Positions 51,470-63,828 of a DNA stretch of 64,000 nt are shown here, one piece after another. The position numbers were made by a program, and so were the translations under genes. Source of the DNA: Vitrella brassicaformis (Eukaryota; Sar; Vitrellaceae); NCBI GenBank assembly GCA_001179505.1, contig CDMY01001000.1:163605-227604 (forward strand), given 5' to 3'. The notes beneath the pieces are model-generated. The model worked only from the letters and a program-made list of their open reading frames with translations, did not search any database and was not told where the DNA came from. Every line of letters starts with the position of its first letter. Within the stretch, counting starts at the first letter, position 1.

Positions 51470-54400
51470 CATGGTGGTCGGCACTCCAGCGGCTCCTCGG
51501 CATCGCCTTCGTCGGCATCGGCATCATCGTCTTCTGTGCCCAAGCACACCCGACACACCATCAAGGGCGGCAGCAAAGCCTGCGGGGTACGATACGCCTG
51601 CATATGACACTCAGACAGACAGACAGACAGACAGAAGGATGTATGCTGGTGTGGTTGTTGGTGTGGTTGGTGTGGTTGGTTGGTGTGTCCATTCCTCCCT
51701 CCCTCCCTCCCTCCCATCAGCTGTGTCGGCGTCAGTTCGCTCGCGAGCAGCTCGTCAATCCGGACTGCAACGTACCCATACACACATACGTTGACACACA
51801 CGCGTGCCTTCTTTCTTTCTGCGTCACTCAATCAATCAATGATCTTCTTCCCTTCTTTCAGGTTCACTTCTACTGTCTGCCCTGTCTGTCTGAGTGGATC
51901 GAGACACAAGCGCCTAACGGAGACTTCGTCAAGTGGGAATGGACACCCACCCATGTCACACACACGTGCACACACGACACACGCACTCTCATGGATGTGT
52001 TTGATTGTCGATGGGTTCGACAGCCATCAGGTGTCTTGTCCGGAGTGCCCACACGTCCCGCTCACTGTTTACCAGCAGAAGTAGAACCACACACACATGA
52101 GATGGGCCACATACAGACACACACATGGATGGATAGACACATGTGCTCACCTGTTGTCTGGTCTGTGTGTGGTCAGGTATTGCATTGGCACCGAGAGCTG
52201 GTCAGCAAAGGAGGCCGAGCTGACCCAACAGCTGCTCCAACAGATCGCACAAAGTACGGAGGCGCCACAAATCATCGACAATCGCTGCACTTGGGCAAAC
52301 AGATCTCTCTCGCTTCCTCTGTGTGTGTGCAGGTGAGCCTCCCGTGGCGTATCAAGGGTCGACCGACGGTGCGTCGCCGTATCTGGAGGGTTCGTTCCAC
52401 TGCCCCGTGTGTCTGGAGGACAAACGCGTCGACGGCTCCATCCAAATCGACTGCGGACATCGCATATGCGGGTCTGTGGGTGGGTCTGTTGAGAGGAGAG
52501 AGATCCACACACACACACACACATCGACACACAGACACATGGATGGACACATACTTGTCGGTGTGGTGTGGTGCTGTGCTGTGTGTGTGCAGTCATTGTT
52601 TTTGTCAGTATGTGTCGTCGCTGGTCAAGGAAGCCAAAGTCTCACGTAAGCCCTCCCTCCCACACACACACACACAAACACACGAACACACGCATCCATC
52701 CAGCCATCTATCCATCCATCCAGCCATCCATCCATCCACCATGTGTGATGTGCAGAGAGCGACCTGAAGTGCCCGTACGAGAACTGCGGGATGCCGCTGA
52801 CGAATGAGCAGATCCAGGGCGCCCTGTCAGACGAGCTCAAACAGAAATTCCTCGACTACCGGTGCGTGAGTTGCTTGGCACATGTGGCCCTCACATCGAT
52901 GTGGAGGTGTGTATGTCTGTGTGTGTGGTCAGTGCGCGTCAGTACCAGCCCGAGGGCCAGGAGATCATGGCCAGCTGTCCCACACCGAACTGCGGCACCT
53001 TCCTCGTCCCCAAAGACATGAAACGAGTACCCACCGACCTACAGAAGACAACAAACAGAGAAGCATTGATGTTCGTCCGTTCTGCGTGTGATGGTGTGCA
53101 GGCCAAGTGTCCCGTGTGTCTGATCGAATTCTGCCCTCACTGCTCCAACTTGGTACACACACGCGGACAGAACACACCTACCTGCACACACAGAGGGTCG
53201 GTCGATCTGTGTGGCGACATGTACATGTACAGGCGCATGACCCGCTGACGTGCGAGCAGGCTGCGGCATCGACTGAGGGAGAGAAGCAGCTCAAGTCACT
53301 CGGGGAGGAAAAGGGCTGGAAGGTGGGCACGACACACACACACACACACATCCGTGTGCCATTGATTGTGTGGACGGTGTCCTTCGTCAGCCGTGTCCCA
53401 AGTGCAAGGCGATGTGCGAGAAGGTAGGTCCTTACAGCACACAGTTTGGGGCGACAGACAGAGAGATTGAATGCTTTCTGTCATCATGCAGGTCCTCGGG
53501 TGCAACTTCCTGACTTGCTGCGTACGCGTAAAGACGCCATGGCCATACCCACAGATGCACTGCACGCCAATTGTCCATGTTGCTCTGTGCGTGTGTGTGT
53601 GTGTGTGTGTGCAGTCGCCCAGGTGCCGTGGTCAGGGGATCCATTTCTGCTACATCTGTGGATCGCAACTCACACGCAAAGAGGTAGGTATGCATGGGAG
53701 AGAGGAAGGAAGGCCACACAGAAAAGACACACGCGGACAACACACCGACCGGTGCACATGTACGTACATGTGTGCATACGTGTCTGTCTGTCTGCAGCAT
53801 TACGATCACTTTCCGAAAGGGCCCTATGAGTACAGCTGCGTCAATCTGCCCAAGCCGCCCAAAATACCGCCAAGCGAACAAAACGGAGAGTCGGGCGAAC
53901 CAGGTACAGTACGATCAGTGTGTGGGTGGGTACACATGGGACACGTGTGTGTGTGTGTGTGTGTGTGTCCAGGCATCCGCATTCTGTTGCGGGGTCAGCG
54001 GTTGGGTCCGCTGGGCGACCGTTTGATCAACGAGATGCGACGGGCGGGAAGCGGCGAGCTGCGGGAGGGAGGAGGAAGGCTCAACCAACGAATACACGGT
54101 GGGTGGGCGGGGCGGGTGAGAGGGGACACATGTGCGCACACACACATGAAGGGCTTGATGGATGGCTGTGTGTGTGTGAATATAGATTTGCTGCCCATGT
54201 TCCCTGCCCCCGCCCCGCGAGCTCCGCCACCGCCTCCTGCTGCTGCGCCTGGGGCTGCGCCGCTGGGTGACAGAGTGCCGCAGCTGCTCAACCGGCCGGC
54301 GGAGAGGCCTGAGAGGCCCCCGCTGGTGCGGCTGCTGCAGAGACAGCACAACCCACCAACACCAAATGCACAGGTCGGTGGGTGACACACAGACACAGAG

Positions 54401-55948
54401 GCAGCAAAGGAGAGAGACGTACATGGACAGATGTGACGGACAAATGGATGGATGGATGGATGGACGGATGTGTGTGTTATCTCAGCCACTGCCTGTCCAC
54501 CGCGGATCCATTCCACAGCCACAGCCGTACCCACCCCACCAGCAGCTGCAGCCGGAGCCCTTGCCGGAGCCCTTGCCGGAGCCTTTCCCCCCTGCTGCTG
54601 CTGCTGAGCCTGGTCCCCCTCTCAACAGCAATCAGCTGCATCCTTGGTTCAACAACGGCATCATGGCTGGCTTTAGGGGATTCTTCCGTACGCAATGACG
54701 CAACACACATACGGACTGGGTGATGGGTGCACAAGGGTGGATGGATGTCTTGGTGTAGGTGGGGGCGGCGGTCTGCTGCCCACTCCCTCTCCCATTCCCT
54801 TGATTGACGGAAGCCCAGCAGCATCGCCCTTTTCACAGCAGCAGCCGATGGCAATGGATGCGGACCAACAGCAACACAGGCCAGCGACCCCTCTGCCATT
54901 CGCTGTCAGCCACCCTCCCCATCGCATCAACATCTTGCAGCCGCCACCACCACCACCGCCACCGCCGCCGCCACCCGTATACGTCATCACACAAGGGAAG
55001 TGCAGACAGACATGAGCGGGTGTCTGGTGTGTGTGTGCAGGATGGTGGTCTTGGTGCATCACCGAGCAGGCTTGATCCAAGGACACCCCCATTCATCCCA
55101 TCTGCTGTGGCCGCTGCTGCTGCTGGTGGGAACCACACTCTCACATCGCTGAGTGGAGCTTGGGTGATGGATGGATGGATGGATGGATGGGCATGTGATG
55201 TGATGTGTGTCCGTCCATCAGAGAGGGCGTCATCGTCTGTCATATCACAGGGCGATCCAGAGCCAGCAGAGCCGCCCTCGCCCATACCAGGCAAACACCC
55301 CTCCCACTCTCCCTCCACACACGCACACACACACACACACACGGATGGATGAATGGATGTGTGTGTGTGTGTGTGTGTGCAGAGTGGGAGAGTGAGGAAG
55401 TCGGGCCGCACGTGCCGCCCTTGCCGATGGAGCACTTCATGTCGTCATCCGGAGGCATGTCCCTCTCCGGCCTTTCTCTCTCGTCGGCATCTGCCTCTGC
55501 GGGGAGGGCTGCTGCTGAGGACAGCACCAACAACACCAGCAATAAGCCCCCTCAGCAGCAGCAGGCAGCGCCATCTATGAGTCTGTTCTCCCGCAATCCC
55601 TTTCTGCCCGACAACCACAACACACCACCCCGCCCACCTGCTGCTGCTTCGTCCTCTTCCGCCGCTGCCGCTGCTGCTGCTGGTGGTGGTGCTTCTGACA
55701 TCAACAGCAACAGCGATGATGAGTCGCCCGTCCCTCTGCCTTTGCTCTGTCTGCCCATGCCGGGGCTGGCGCATCTGTCAGGCGAGTACGCGAGTGAGCA
55801 GCCGTTCATCATGCCACACGCAGGCGGGCCGCTGATGGAGCGGCCTGTCATGTGGGCCGACCGAGAGAGCCGACACACCGAGAGAGATGGTCAGGGGGTT
55901 GACGAAAAGCGGCAAGAGGGAGAGGGGAAGAGTGGGGAAGGGACGTAA
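51466..55948 (+). CDS. RING plus RBR (TRIAD) E3 ubiquitin ligase with long Pro/Gln/Ser tail
   Basis: About 20 in-phase exons. Ser-rich start, then an extra RING-HC (ACGLCRRQFAREQLVNPDC, HFYCLPCLSEW, VSCPEC; 51580-52050). RBR: RING1 (HCPVCLEDKRV, DCGHRICGHCF, KCPYENCG; 52400-52790), IBR (ASCPTPNCGTFLVP, AKCPVCLIEFCPHC, HDPLTCEQ; 52970-53260), RING2 (PCPKCKAMCEKVLGCNFLTC, HFCYICGSQL; 53390-53685). The Cys of VLGC is at the catalytic position of RBR ligases such as parkin. The tail (from about 53910) has LLRGQRLGPLGDRLINEM, then Pro-, Gln-, Ser- and Ala-rich exons ending KSGEGT, TAA at 55946. RBR ligases form a thioester with ubiquitin on RING2. The 5' end is unresolved: the first visible exon needs upstream sequence, now separated by the FKBP exon and the gap. 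Confidence 0.85.
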
Positions 55949-56929
55949 GTAGTCGGCTATTGACTGGGTGCACATTTATGGCAAACAAGGACGTGCACAC
56001 GCTAATATCCACATGCGCGTGTGATGGACAGAGAGACTGACGGACGGAGAGGGCAACGAGCCTTCTGCCCTCGGCATGTATCGATGTCTTTCTTCTGATT
56101 GAGCGTGGATGAGGTTTTATCATATGTGTGCGTCTGTCAGTGTATTTGTATATGTGTGTGTACATCTATGTAAGTGATGACACAAAGGGACGTACGGTCA
56201 AGTGTCTTCACCGATTGGATCCCATGAAACCAACCTGTCTTCGTCTGGGCCGATAGGCGGTAGAATGAGGGATGTCAAAATAGTTGCAGTCGTCTTAATT
56301 AATCTCAGAAATGGGCATGCCGTGAAGACAGTGGAACAAAGAAAGGACAGACACACAGAGCAGCTCAACGATGCTGTCTGCTTGACCCGGTTGGCCTTTG
56401 CTCCCCCGGCTGCTGGAATTTTCTGTCTGTTGGCAGTGCACACACACACGACCACAGACACAGACGCTCAGACGGCCATGTCAACAGAGAAGAGCGTTGT
56501 CATTGACGAGTGGGGCTCCAATGGGACGCCTTATGTAATTGCGCGCACGCAGCGTCAAGTGGTCTGTCTGATCAATGGTGTCGGCAGCATCTCTGTCTGT
56601 CTGTGTGGCGGGAGGGGCCGGGCCATTTGTGAGTGTGACCAATTCACTAGGTCAACTCAGACACTCCACGGCCGTCACCCGCGAGACACACACACCCACA
56701 TGCAGACACACTCCACCACACAGTCACCACGAGAGAGAGATATGGCGGGCAGGTGAGTCAGCTAGGCAGCCAAACACACTCACAGATCGGCCGGAGCGTC
56801 ACATCAAAATCGGCCGGCAGCGAATCGGACCGCACGATAGACGCACTCACACCCATACCCACAGCCATCAGAGCCAAGCCAGCCATTCGGTCACACAGCA
56901 CCAGCAGCTGGTCCACCCAGCCACATCAA
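55949..56929. other. Intergenic between convergent genes
   Basis: No supported gene. A plus frame at 56202-56756 is open but low-complexity in its second half and has no splice or domain support. AT-richer stretches at 56095-56180. Confidence 0.4.
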
Positions 56930-58445
56930 TCACAGCTCGTCTATTGCGCCCAGCCCCGCCCCCGCCCCGCCACTTTGTCCACTGCCAATCTTGGGTGCGA
57001 GTGGTGGGCTCCACATGAGCACTATCAGCAGCACTACCACACACCCCAGCAGAAACAGCATCAAGCATGCCCTGCTGTTGATGAGCTGCTGCTGCTGCTG
57101 TTGCTGCTGCTGTTGCTGCTGCTGTTGCTGCTGCTGTTGCTGCTGCTGTTGCTGTGGAGCTTGTCCGTTGAATACGAACGGCCCCACCGCCCTCAACGCC
57201 ACGCGAGCCAGCTCAGTGGTCAATGGGAAGCGGTGCTTGAAGGGACCATTCCCACACACAGCCGCCTCAGTCGTCAGAATCCACACATAAACTGCAGACA
57301 ACGTTGGACCAGATGACATTTGACCAGCAGCACTGCCTCTCGGTCACGCTGACCGTAGTTTCCAAATGTCCGAATCTCAACCCATGCGACGAAGGGATGG
57401 CTGCTGTCGGTGAGAACCAGCCATTGCCAGCCACCATCGCCCCGGCCCATTGTAGTCGTGCAGCCGGCCACCGGTGTGTGAGGCGATTGGGTGAGGAGGC
57501 CATTCAGATGGCCACCGACAGTCCTGAACAGACAGACACAACCAAATGACTTATGCTCTGACCCTGCCGCCCCATTGCTGTCATTGGTGTGGAACCTCTC
57601 GAGTAGAGTGAATCTGTCATTGCTCTGATGGGTATTCCTGAAGTGGTTGAGGATCTTGTCCTTGGCGAACGACGACACAGACGCATCGGTGAACTGTTCG
57701 CCCATCGACACCCATCGGCTGTGGTTGAGCGAGTAGCCGATGCGGCTGCGCACCGGTGGGTCGTGTGGCTGTCTGTGACGCAGGTACAGGTGGCCGGCAG
57801 GGAGGGGGGGGTCGACCTGCACGTAGAAGTTGGGGTCGTCCTTGATGGCCCGCACCTCACCGTTGCCGTGGTGGAACAGCTGGAGGCAGGTGCCGTCACT
57901 GAAGTGAACGTGGGGGCCGACCATCTTGAGCTGCGCCATCACACGGGGAGCCGACACATACGCCTACGCACACAACCACACACAGACAGACACACAGAGA
58001 GAATGAGGCCCTCTCTCTCCCTCCCCTCCCGGCTGTTTGCCGGCTCACCGTTTTGTTTGCGTGTGTGTTGATGTCAGCCCCACTGAGGGTCACAGGCAGC
58101 TCAGTTGCCGCACTGCCCCCCCAGCTCAATCACTTCGGCCATCTCACCCCAGTCCCCCTCCTCAACCACACACACAGCCGCCAGCAGATCATGTGTGCCG
58201 AACTGGTCGTCGTCGAACCGCAGCAGCTGCACTTGCTGCCCATTCACATTCGCCCGCCGCAGCCCCGCCTGTGAGCCCAGCGAGTGGCTGAGCCGATCTC
58301 TCAGCTGCGCTTCTCCGAAGAGCTGTTTGAGCCAGGTGCAGGTGGCCCTCAGCCGCACGACGTCCTTGACGCTGAGGAGGTAGCGGCTCCTCCGGCCCAC
58401 ACACAGGTATGACACGGGGTGCTGCTGCTGCTCGTGGTGCTGCAT
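56930..58445 (-). CDS. F-box-like / polyQ / membrane-anchored protein
   Basis: Minus-strand exon 1 from 58445 (MQHHEQQQHPVSYLCVGR) has an F-box-like helix pair (YLLSVKDVVRLRATCTWLKQ). The frame shifts by one base at a C7 run (58116-58122) before AATELPVTLSGADINTHANK and the donor at 58048. Exon 2, 57963 to about 57340, is a conserved-looking beta domain (VMAQLKMVGPHVHFSDGTCL, AIKDDPNFYVQVDPPLP, GYSLNHSRWVSMGEQ). It continues through WQWLVLTDSSHPFVAWVEI. The last exon (about 57300-56930) has a glutamine run and one membrane segment (LMLFLLGCVVVLLIVLMW), TGA at 56930. F-box proteins serve SCF ubiquitin ligases; the match is weak. The homopolymer shift may be a sequence error. Confidence 0.6.
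57082..57155. repeat. Imperfect (CAG)n/(CTG)n tract encoding polyQ
   Basis: GCTGCTGCTGTT units on the + strand; about 24 glutamines (CAG with regular CAA interruptions) on the minus-strand frame. Confidence 0.9.
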
Positions 58446-59322
58446 GGGATGGATGGGCCAAGACGGTCAGATGAGTGAGGCAGTGGTCGACGACAGGCTG
58501 CACAGAGCGACAGAGCCGACAGACCGAGGATTATGTCCATCAAGCATGCTGCTCACACAGATCTGTGTGCTGCTCACCTCGTTCGATGCTCAGATGGACA
58601 GATCAGAGAGAGGTCAATGAGCTAACACAACCACCATCAGCACCAGCGGCAGATGAGGAGGCCCTCGTCGCTCCTCAGCCACACTGCACCGATGGGCCGA
58701 CAGACGTGCCGACAGACAGACACACAGAGAGAGAGGCACACAAACAGACAGACAGACACACAGAGAGAGAGGCACACAGACAGACAGACAGACAGACAGA
58801 AAGGCCAACGCATTCATTGAGGTCAGTGAGTGGATGAGCGCATCAGTGAGTCAGTGAGTCAGTGAGTGCTCGGGACTCCCTCACCTCTGATGTCTGTCAG
58901 CTCAACGCCCCGCCACCGCACGGCAGCAGTCGGAAGGACGACTGACTGACTCCAGGGACTCTTCTCGCCCTCTTGTCGGCCGAGTGCCTCACTCTCGCAA
59001 CGCACAGCTGTCCGACAAGCCGCACAAACTCCGCACTTTGCCTCTCGGGCGTGGGGCTCTAGGGTATCAAACCCTTTGACCCCTCGTCAGTCAAACCCTC
59101 TGGCTCTTTCGGTTCGTTCGGTGCGCAGCCCTCCTGACGGCTGTGTGCTGAGATCTGTCGTCCTTTGGCGCCCACTTTGCCTTAATTGTCAGCTGAGGTC
59201 GGCGACACAGACGCACACACACACGTGGCGAGTCAGTCAGGTCAGTGAGTGAGTGAGGGACAAACCCTCGAGCATCGCCATGATGTCACACAGGCCGTTC
59301 TGCTCTGTGTGGTGTGCTGCAG

Positions 59323-59370
59323 ATGTCTGTCTGTCTGTCTGTCTGTCTGTCGACAGACAGACAGACAGTG
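59323..59370. repeat. (TGTC)n-GTCGAC-(GACA)n palindrome
   Basis: A run of TGTC units meets a run of GACA units at a central GTCGAC, giving an almost perfect inverted repeat with no loop. Confidence 0.85.
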
Positions 59371-61381
59371 CTGCAGCTGAGGGCGCCGAGGTTACCGGCG
59401 ACTGCACTCGAACGAACACCGCAGCGGTGCGCAGACAGACAGACAGACAGACAGACAGACACACACACACAGATGGGATGGATGTGACACACGACAGGAG
59501 AGAATCAGCCGACTGTCTGTCTGTCTGTCTTCTGTGTGGTTTGTGTGGCGTGCAGGTGTGGTTGGCTGGCGGGTTTGACGACTGACGATGGCCGCGAAGT
59601 GCTGCTCGTCTGTGCGTGCGTGTGTGTGTGTGTGTGTGTGTGTCGGCCGATGTGTCGACGACTGACTCACTCGACTTAACTGAATCGCTTTGTGTCTCTC
59701 GTGGGCTGGCCGCCCTCTGTGTGCCGCGGGGGGGTCTTTGTTGTGCCGTCCTGAGTGAGGGGATGGCTGCCGTGGTTTGTATGTGAGCTTGTCAGTCAGT
59801 CTGGCTGGAGGAAGGTGCATTGTCACATCACGTGGGGCTTTCTACCGGGTGTGTGATGGAAGAGAGAGAGATGGCAAAACTGATGGACAGACAGAGTGAT
59901 TTGGTTCGGTGCTGGCTGTCAGACTTCATGCGGAGACCTCACAGAGTGAGTGTTGATCATCACTCTCTGTGTGCGGTGGCCGTGTGGTGTCTGGCAGACA
60001 GACTGACACCACACTGGGCAGGCACACAGAGGAAAGGCAAAGGCACAACTGTGACTCATAGTGCTGGCTGCTATATGTGTGTGAGAGGGGCTGGCTGTCG
60101 TGTGTTAGTCGCTTTGTCAGTGTGCTTTCATTCAAGTGTGTCGGTCTGTGCATCGTCAAGCTTCTCTTGCTTACACTCCTCAGTGTGTCGGCCGATGCAC
60201 GACAGACAGCCATCACAGGAGAACAGACAGACAGACAAACAAAGAGACAGAGAGAGAAGGGGACGATTGGCTGATTGGCTGCACAGAAAATCGCTGTGTG
60301 GGGCGGTGTTTGGGCTGCCGTCTGTCTTTAAGTTGTCCGTTTTGGACGTGTGTCGGCGAGAGTGTGTTGATCTCTCGTCGGTGCATCCGTCACACACGGG
60401 CGGCTCACAGACAGACAGACAGACAGACAGTACACACACGCATCTGTCTTTCTCTTCGTCTGCGTATTTTCTGTTTTTGCCAGCTGTGCTGTGTCTGGCA
60501 CGAGTGTGTCGTCCCCTCTCCGTCCCTTTGTGGGCATCTAGTCTGTCACTCGGTGACTCTAGAGCATCAGCCCACGTCAGGTGTTGGTGCTTTGGGGTTG
60601 CCGGGCGGCGACAGAGATGCCCACAGAGGGAAATGGACAGACACTCGCCAATGAAGTGCGATGATGATGTGAGCAGTGAGCACACTGACAGTGAGACGAA
60701 CCTCCCCACATCGATGTGTGTGCAGTACTGCAGTGTATACCCGAGTGGATGAGAAGAACGTGTGGGTGCCATGTTAAGATGGAACGATGTGTGCACTGTC
60801 TGCTCTTACGTGTCGATTGCGTGTGGTTTAGTGCTGACGTGGGGTGTGGGTGTTTCTGTTGGGTGTGGGTGCCTGGCGTACTGGTGAATGGACACTGGAT
60901 GGGCGACAAGTTAAGTGGGAAGGAGAGAGAGTGAGAGAGAGAGGTTTGTCGGGTTCTTCTTTGGTGAGCCTGGCTGCGTCGTGTGTGTGAGTGGGATGGA
61001 GAGAGAGTGTGGTGGCGCTGGACACCGAACAGATTGAGGCTTTGGTGCCTTCTGTGTTGTCTTGTATCGTGTGTGTCCTCCCCCTCTGTGGGCATCTGTT
61101 GTACTGTCTCGCAGCGCTAGAGCGTCAGGCCATGAAGGGTGTTGGTGCTTTAGGGTTGCCGGGCGGTCACGGAGATGCACACAGAGGGGAACGGGCGAGG
61201 GAATGGACACACACACGCAGAGAGAGAGAGACCTGTCTGTTTGACTGCCCGTCTGCCTGTTGGTGTGTCACTCATGGTTCACTGGGCTGTGAGTCATGTG
61301 TGTCTGTCTGTCTGAGTGGAAAGATCGGCCGATACGCCGACTCCTTCCCAATACCTGACTGCCTGGCCTTAGCTGACATCT

Positions 61382-61418
<37 letters not shown>

Positions 61419-61704
61419 CGCCGTTTTGCGTGTGGGTGTCGGTCGTCGACTGACGGACGACAGCAGGGCAACACGAGAGCTCATTATGCGGCGGTGTGCG
61501 GCGGCCTGATGATGGGACTTTGGTGTCTGCGAGCAATGGTACACCGACACACACACAGAGAGGGAGGGACACACAGACGGACGGAGAGGGGAGGCAGATG
61601 ACGTCTGTGTGTCTGTGTGTGTGTGTGTGTCAGGTGTGAATGGTGTGCTGATTCACTCGCTGGAAGAAGCGACACGACGGCCGAGCGGCTGCCGCTGTAA
61701 GATC

Positions 61705-63030
61705 GGCCGATAAGTCAACGAGCTGATGTGAGTGCACTGACTGTCTATCTCTCTGCCGCGTGGACGGCATCGATGGACTGGCGACTGTCATGTTTATGAA
61801 AGTGTATTGTATTGTGGGGCTTTGCGTGTCGGTCGGTCTGGCTGCCGTTGTCATAGTTCGCCCACCTTCCACTCCTCAGCCGTCTGCTGCCATTAGTGTG
61901 TCGGCTGGTGAGTGGGGGGCGGGGGAGAGATGACAGACAGACAGACAGAGAGGGATGATTGGCTGACTGGCTGCAGAAAGGAATCGCTGTGTGGGGCGGC
62001 GGTGGTCGTCTGTCTGTGCGTTCGCCGTGTGGGACGTCTGCTCGTGAGAGTGTGTTGATCTCTCGTCGGTGCATCCATCACACACGGCCGGCTCACAGAC
62101 AGACAGCCCGACACACACACACACGTTGATCTGCCTGAGCGAGAGAGAGAGAGAGAGAGTGAGAGAGAGAGTCTTCGCGTGTGTGTCCTCCCTTTGTTGG
62201 CATCTCCGATCATGGCCGGCAACGCGAAAGCATCAGGCTTTGAAGGGCGTTGGTGCTTCAGGGTTGCCGGGCGGTGACAGAGATGCGCACACAGGGGCGG
62301 GCGGGGGATGAATGGACACACACAGGACTGCTTACCCATCACATCAAATGAGGCAGTGGATGTGGGTCCTTTCGCCAGGAGTCGACGAGCTGATGTGAGT
62401 GAAATGACTGTCGCTTTCCCGTGTGGACGGCATCGATAAAGTGACGGCTGTCGTGTTTATGAGAGTGTATTGTACTGTGGGGCTTTGCGGTGGGTCGGTC
62501 TGGCTGCCGTTGTCATCCGACGTGCCATCCGTTGCCCGCTCTCGACTCGTCAGCCGTTTGCTGCCATTAGTGTGTCGGCTGGTGAGTGCGGGGCGAGGGG
62601 GAGATGACAGACAGACAGACAGAGAGGGATGATTGGCTGGCTTGCTGCACAAAGGAATTGCTGTGTGGGGCGGCGGTGGCCGTCTGTCTGTGACGTGCTT
62701 GTGGTTGACGGATGAGCGCGAGAGTGTGTTGATCTCTCGTCGGTGCACCCGTCACACACGGACGGCTCACAGACAGACAGACAGACAGGCCAACAGCCAC
62801 ACACATACACACCGATCTGTCCGTTCGGATGTGTGGATGTGCAAGAGTTTTGTTTGGTGCCTCTCTATCAGGTTTGCGCACTTCCCTTGTCTTCCCTGTG
62901 CGTGGCTTCCCCTCTCCCTTTATGGGCGCCGCCGCGGCCTGATTGCAATCTCAGAGTTTCAGCATGTGACTGTGTCTGTCGCTCTTCGATTGCCGGGCGG
63001 CTCCCGAGATGCACACAAGAAAGAGAGAGA
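61705..63030. repeat. ~660-bp subtelomeric tandem duplication
   Basis: 61715-62300 and 62380-63030 share in order CGACGAGCTGATGTGAGTG, CGTGTGGACGGCATCGAT, GTGTATTGTA.TGTGGGGCTT, CTGGCTGCCGTTGTCAT, ATTAGTGTGTCGGCTGGTGA and TGTTGATCTCTCGTCGGTGC. Confidence 0.8.
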
Positions 63031-63828
63031 AGGAGGGGCGATAGACACACTGACACACATCAGTGGTTCTCATGCGGCCACACCACCGATCAGCACTTTT
63101 GCTGTGAGCCATCCGTTTGTCCGATGACGATACGCATACACCGATATTTGTGTGTCTTCTTCCGTGCCTCTCTGTCACTTCCCGTATCTGTCTGCCTGTA
63201 CGTCGCTCTTTGCCATATGTAGACAGACATGGCTTTCACCTGCTGGCCTGTCTGTATCTATGTGGGTGGGGTGAGAGAGAGAGAGACTCTTTTGTCTTCT
63301 GTCTGTATCGTGCCTTATGGTTTTGCTGCGTGTGTTAAACCCTCCCCTCTCTCTCCCTCTGTGCATCTCAATCCGTGTCTGGCAACTCCAGAGTATCAGC
63401 AGACAAAGGGCGGTGACAGAAATGCGAACAAGGGGGGTGGATGGGTGGATGAATGAATAGATGGACACACACGCCAGCTACAGTTGTCCCTTGCCGTCCC
63501 TCTGTATACCCACAAAAATGCACACACGCATGGATGGATGGATGGATGGATCTGTCGATTTGTGGATGGTGTCGTTGTGTGCCTCTTTATGCGGTGTGAG
63601 TGGATGGCCGATGCATTTATAATTAATCGACGCTAGATCTGTGTGACATGGATATGTGGGAAGAAGAGAAAGGGAGAGATTGCTTCGCTATTCGTGCGCA
63701 TGGTCTGTTGGTGTGCTGAGTGTCATCATGTTGGTGATCAAACACGGTGAGTGTTCATTCTCACTCACTGTGGGCCGTGGGCATCGAGCGTATGACAGAC
63801 ACACAACCCCCAAGCAGATGGATAGACA

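Larger units (their letters stand above)
58550..63828. repeat. Subtelomeric repeat region
   Basis: No convincing exon chain in more than 5 kb. GACA/TGTC microsatellites abound. A unit with GTTGGTGCTTTAGGGTTGCC and GGGCGGTGACAGAGATGC occurs near 60586, 61139, 62250, 62985 and, degenerate, 63400. Another unit (GAGAGGGATGATTGGCTG, TGTTGATCTCTCGTCGGTGC) occurs near 60250-60420, 61940-62110 and 62615-62790. Open frames here are translated repeats. Confidence 0.7.

Noticed and set aside
60136-60752. Coding genes in the subtelomere (frames of 170-310 codons)
   Set aside because: The frames are translated GACA/TG repeats, recur with the repeat units, and lack ordered splice sites or domains.
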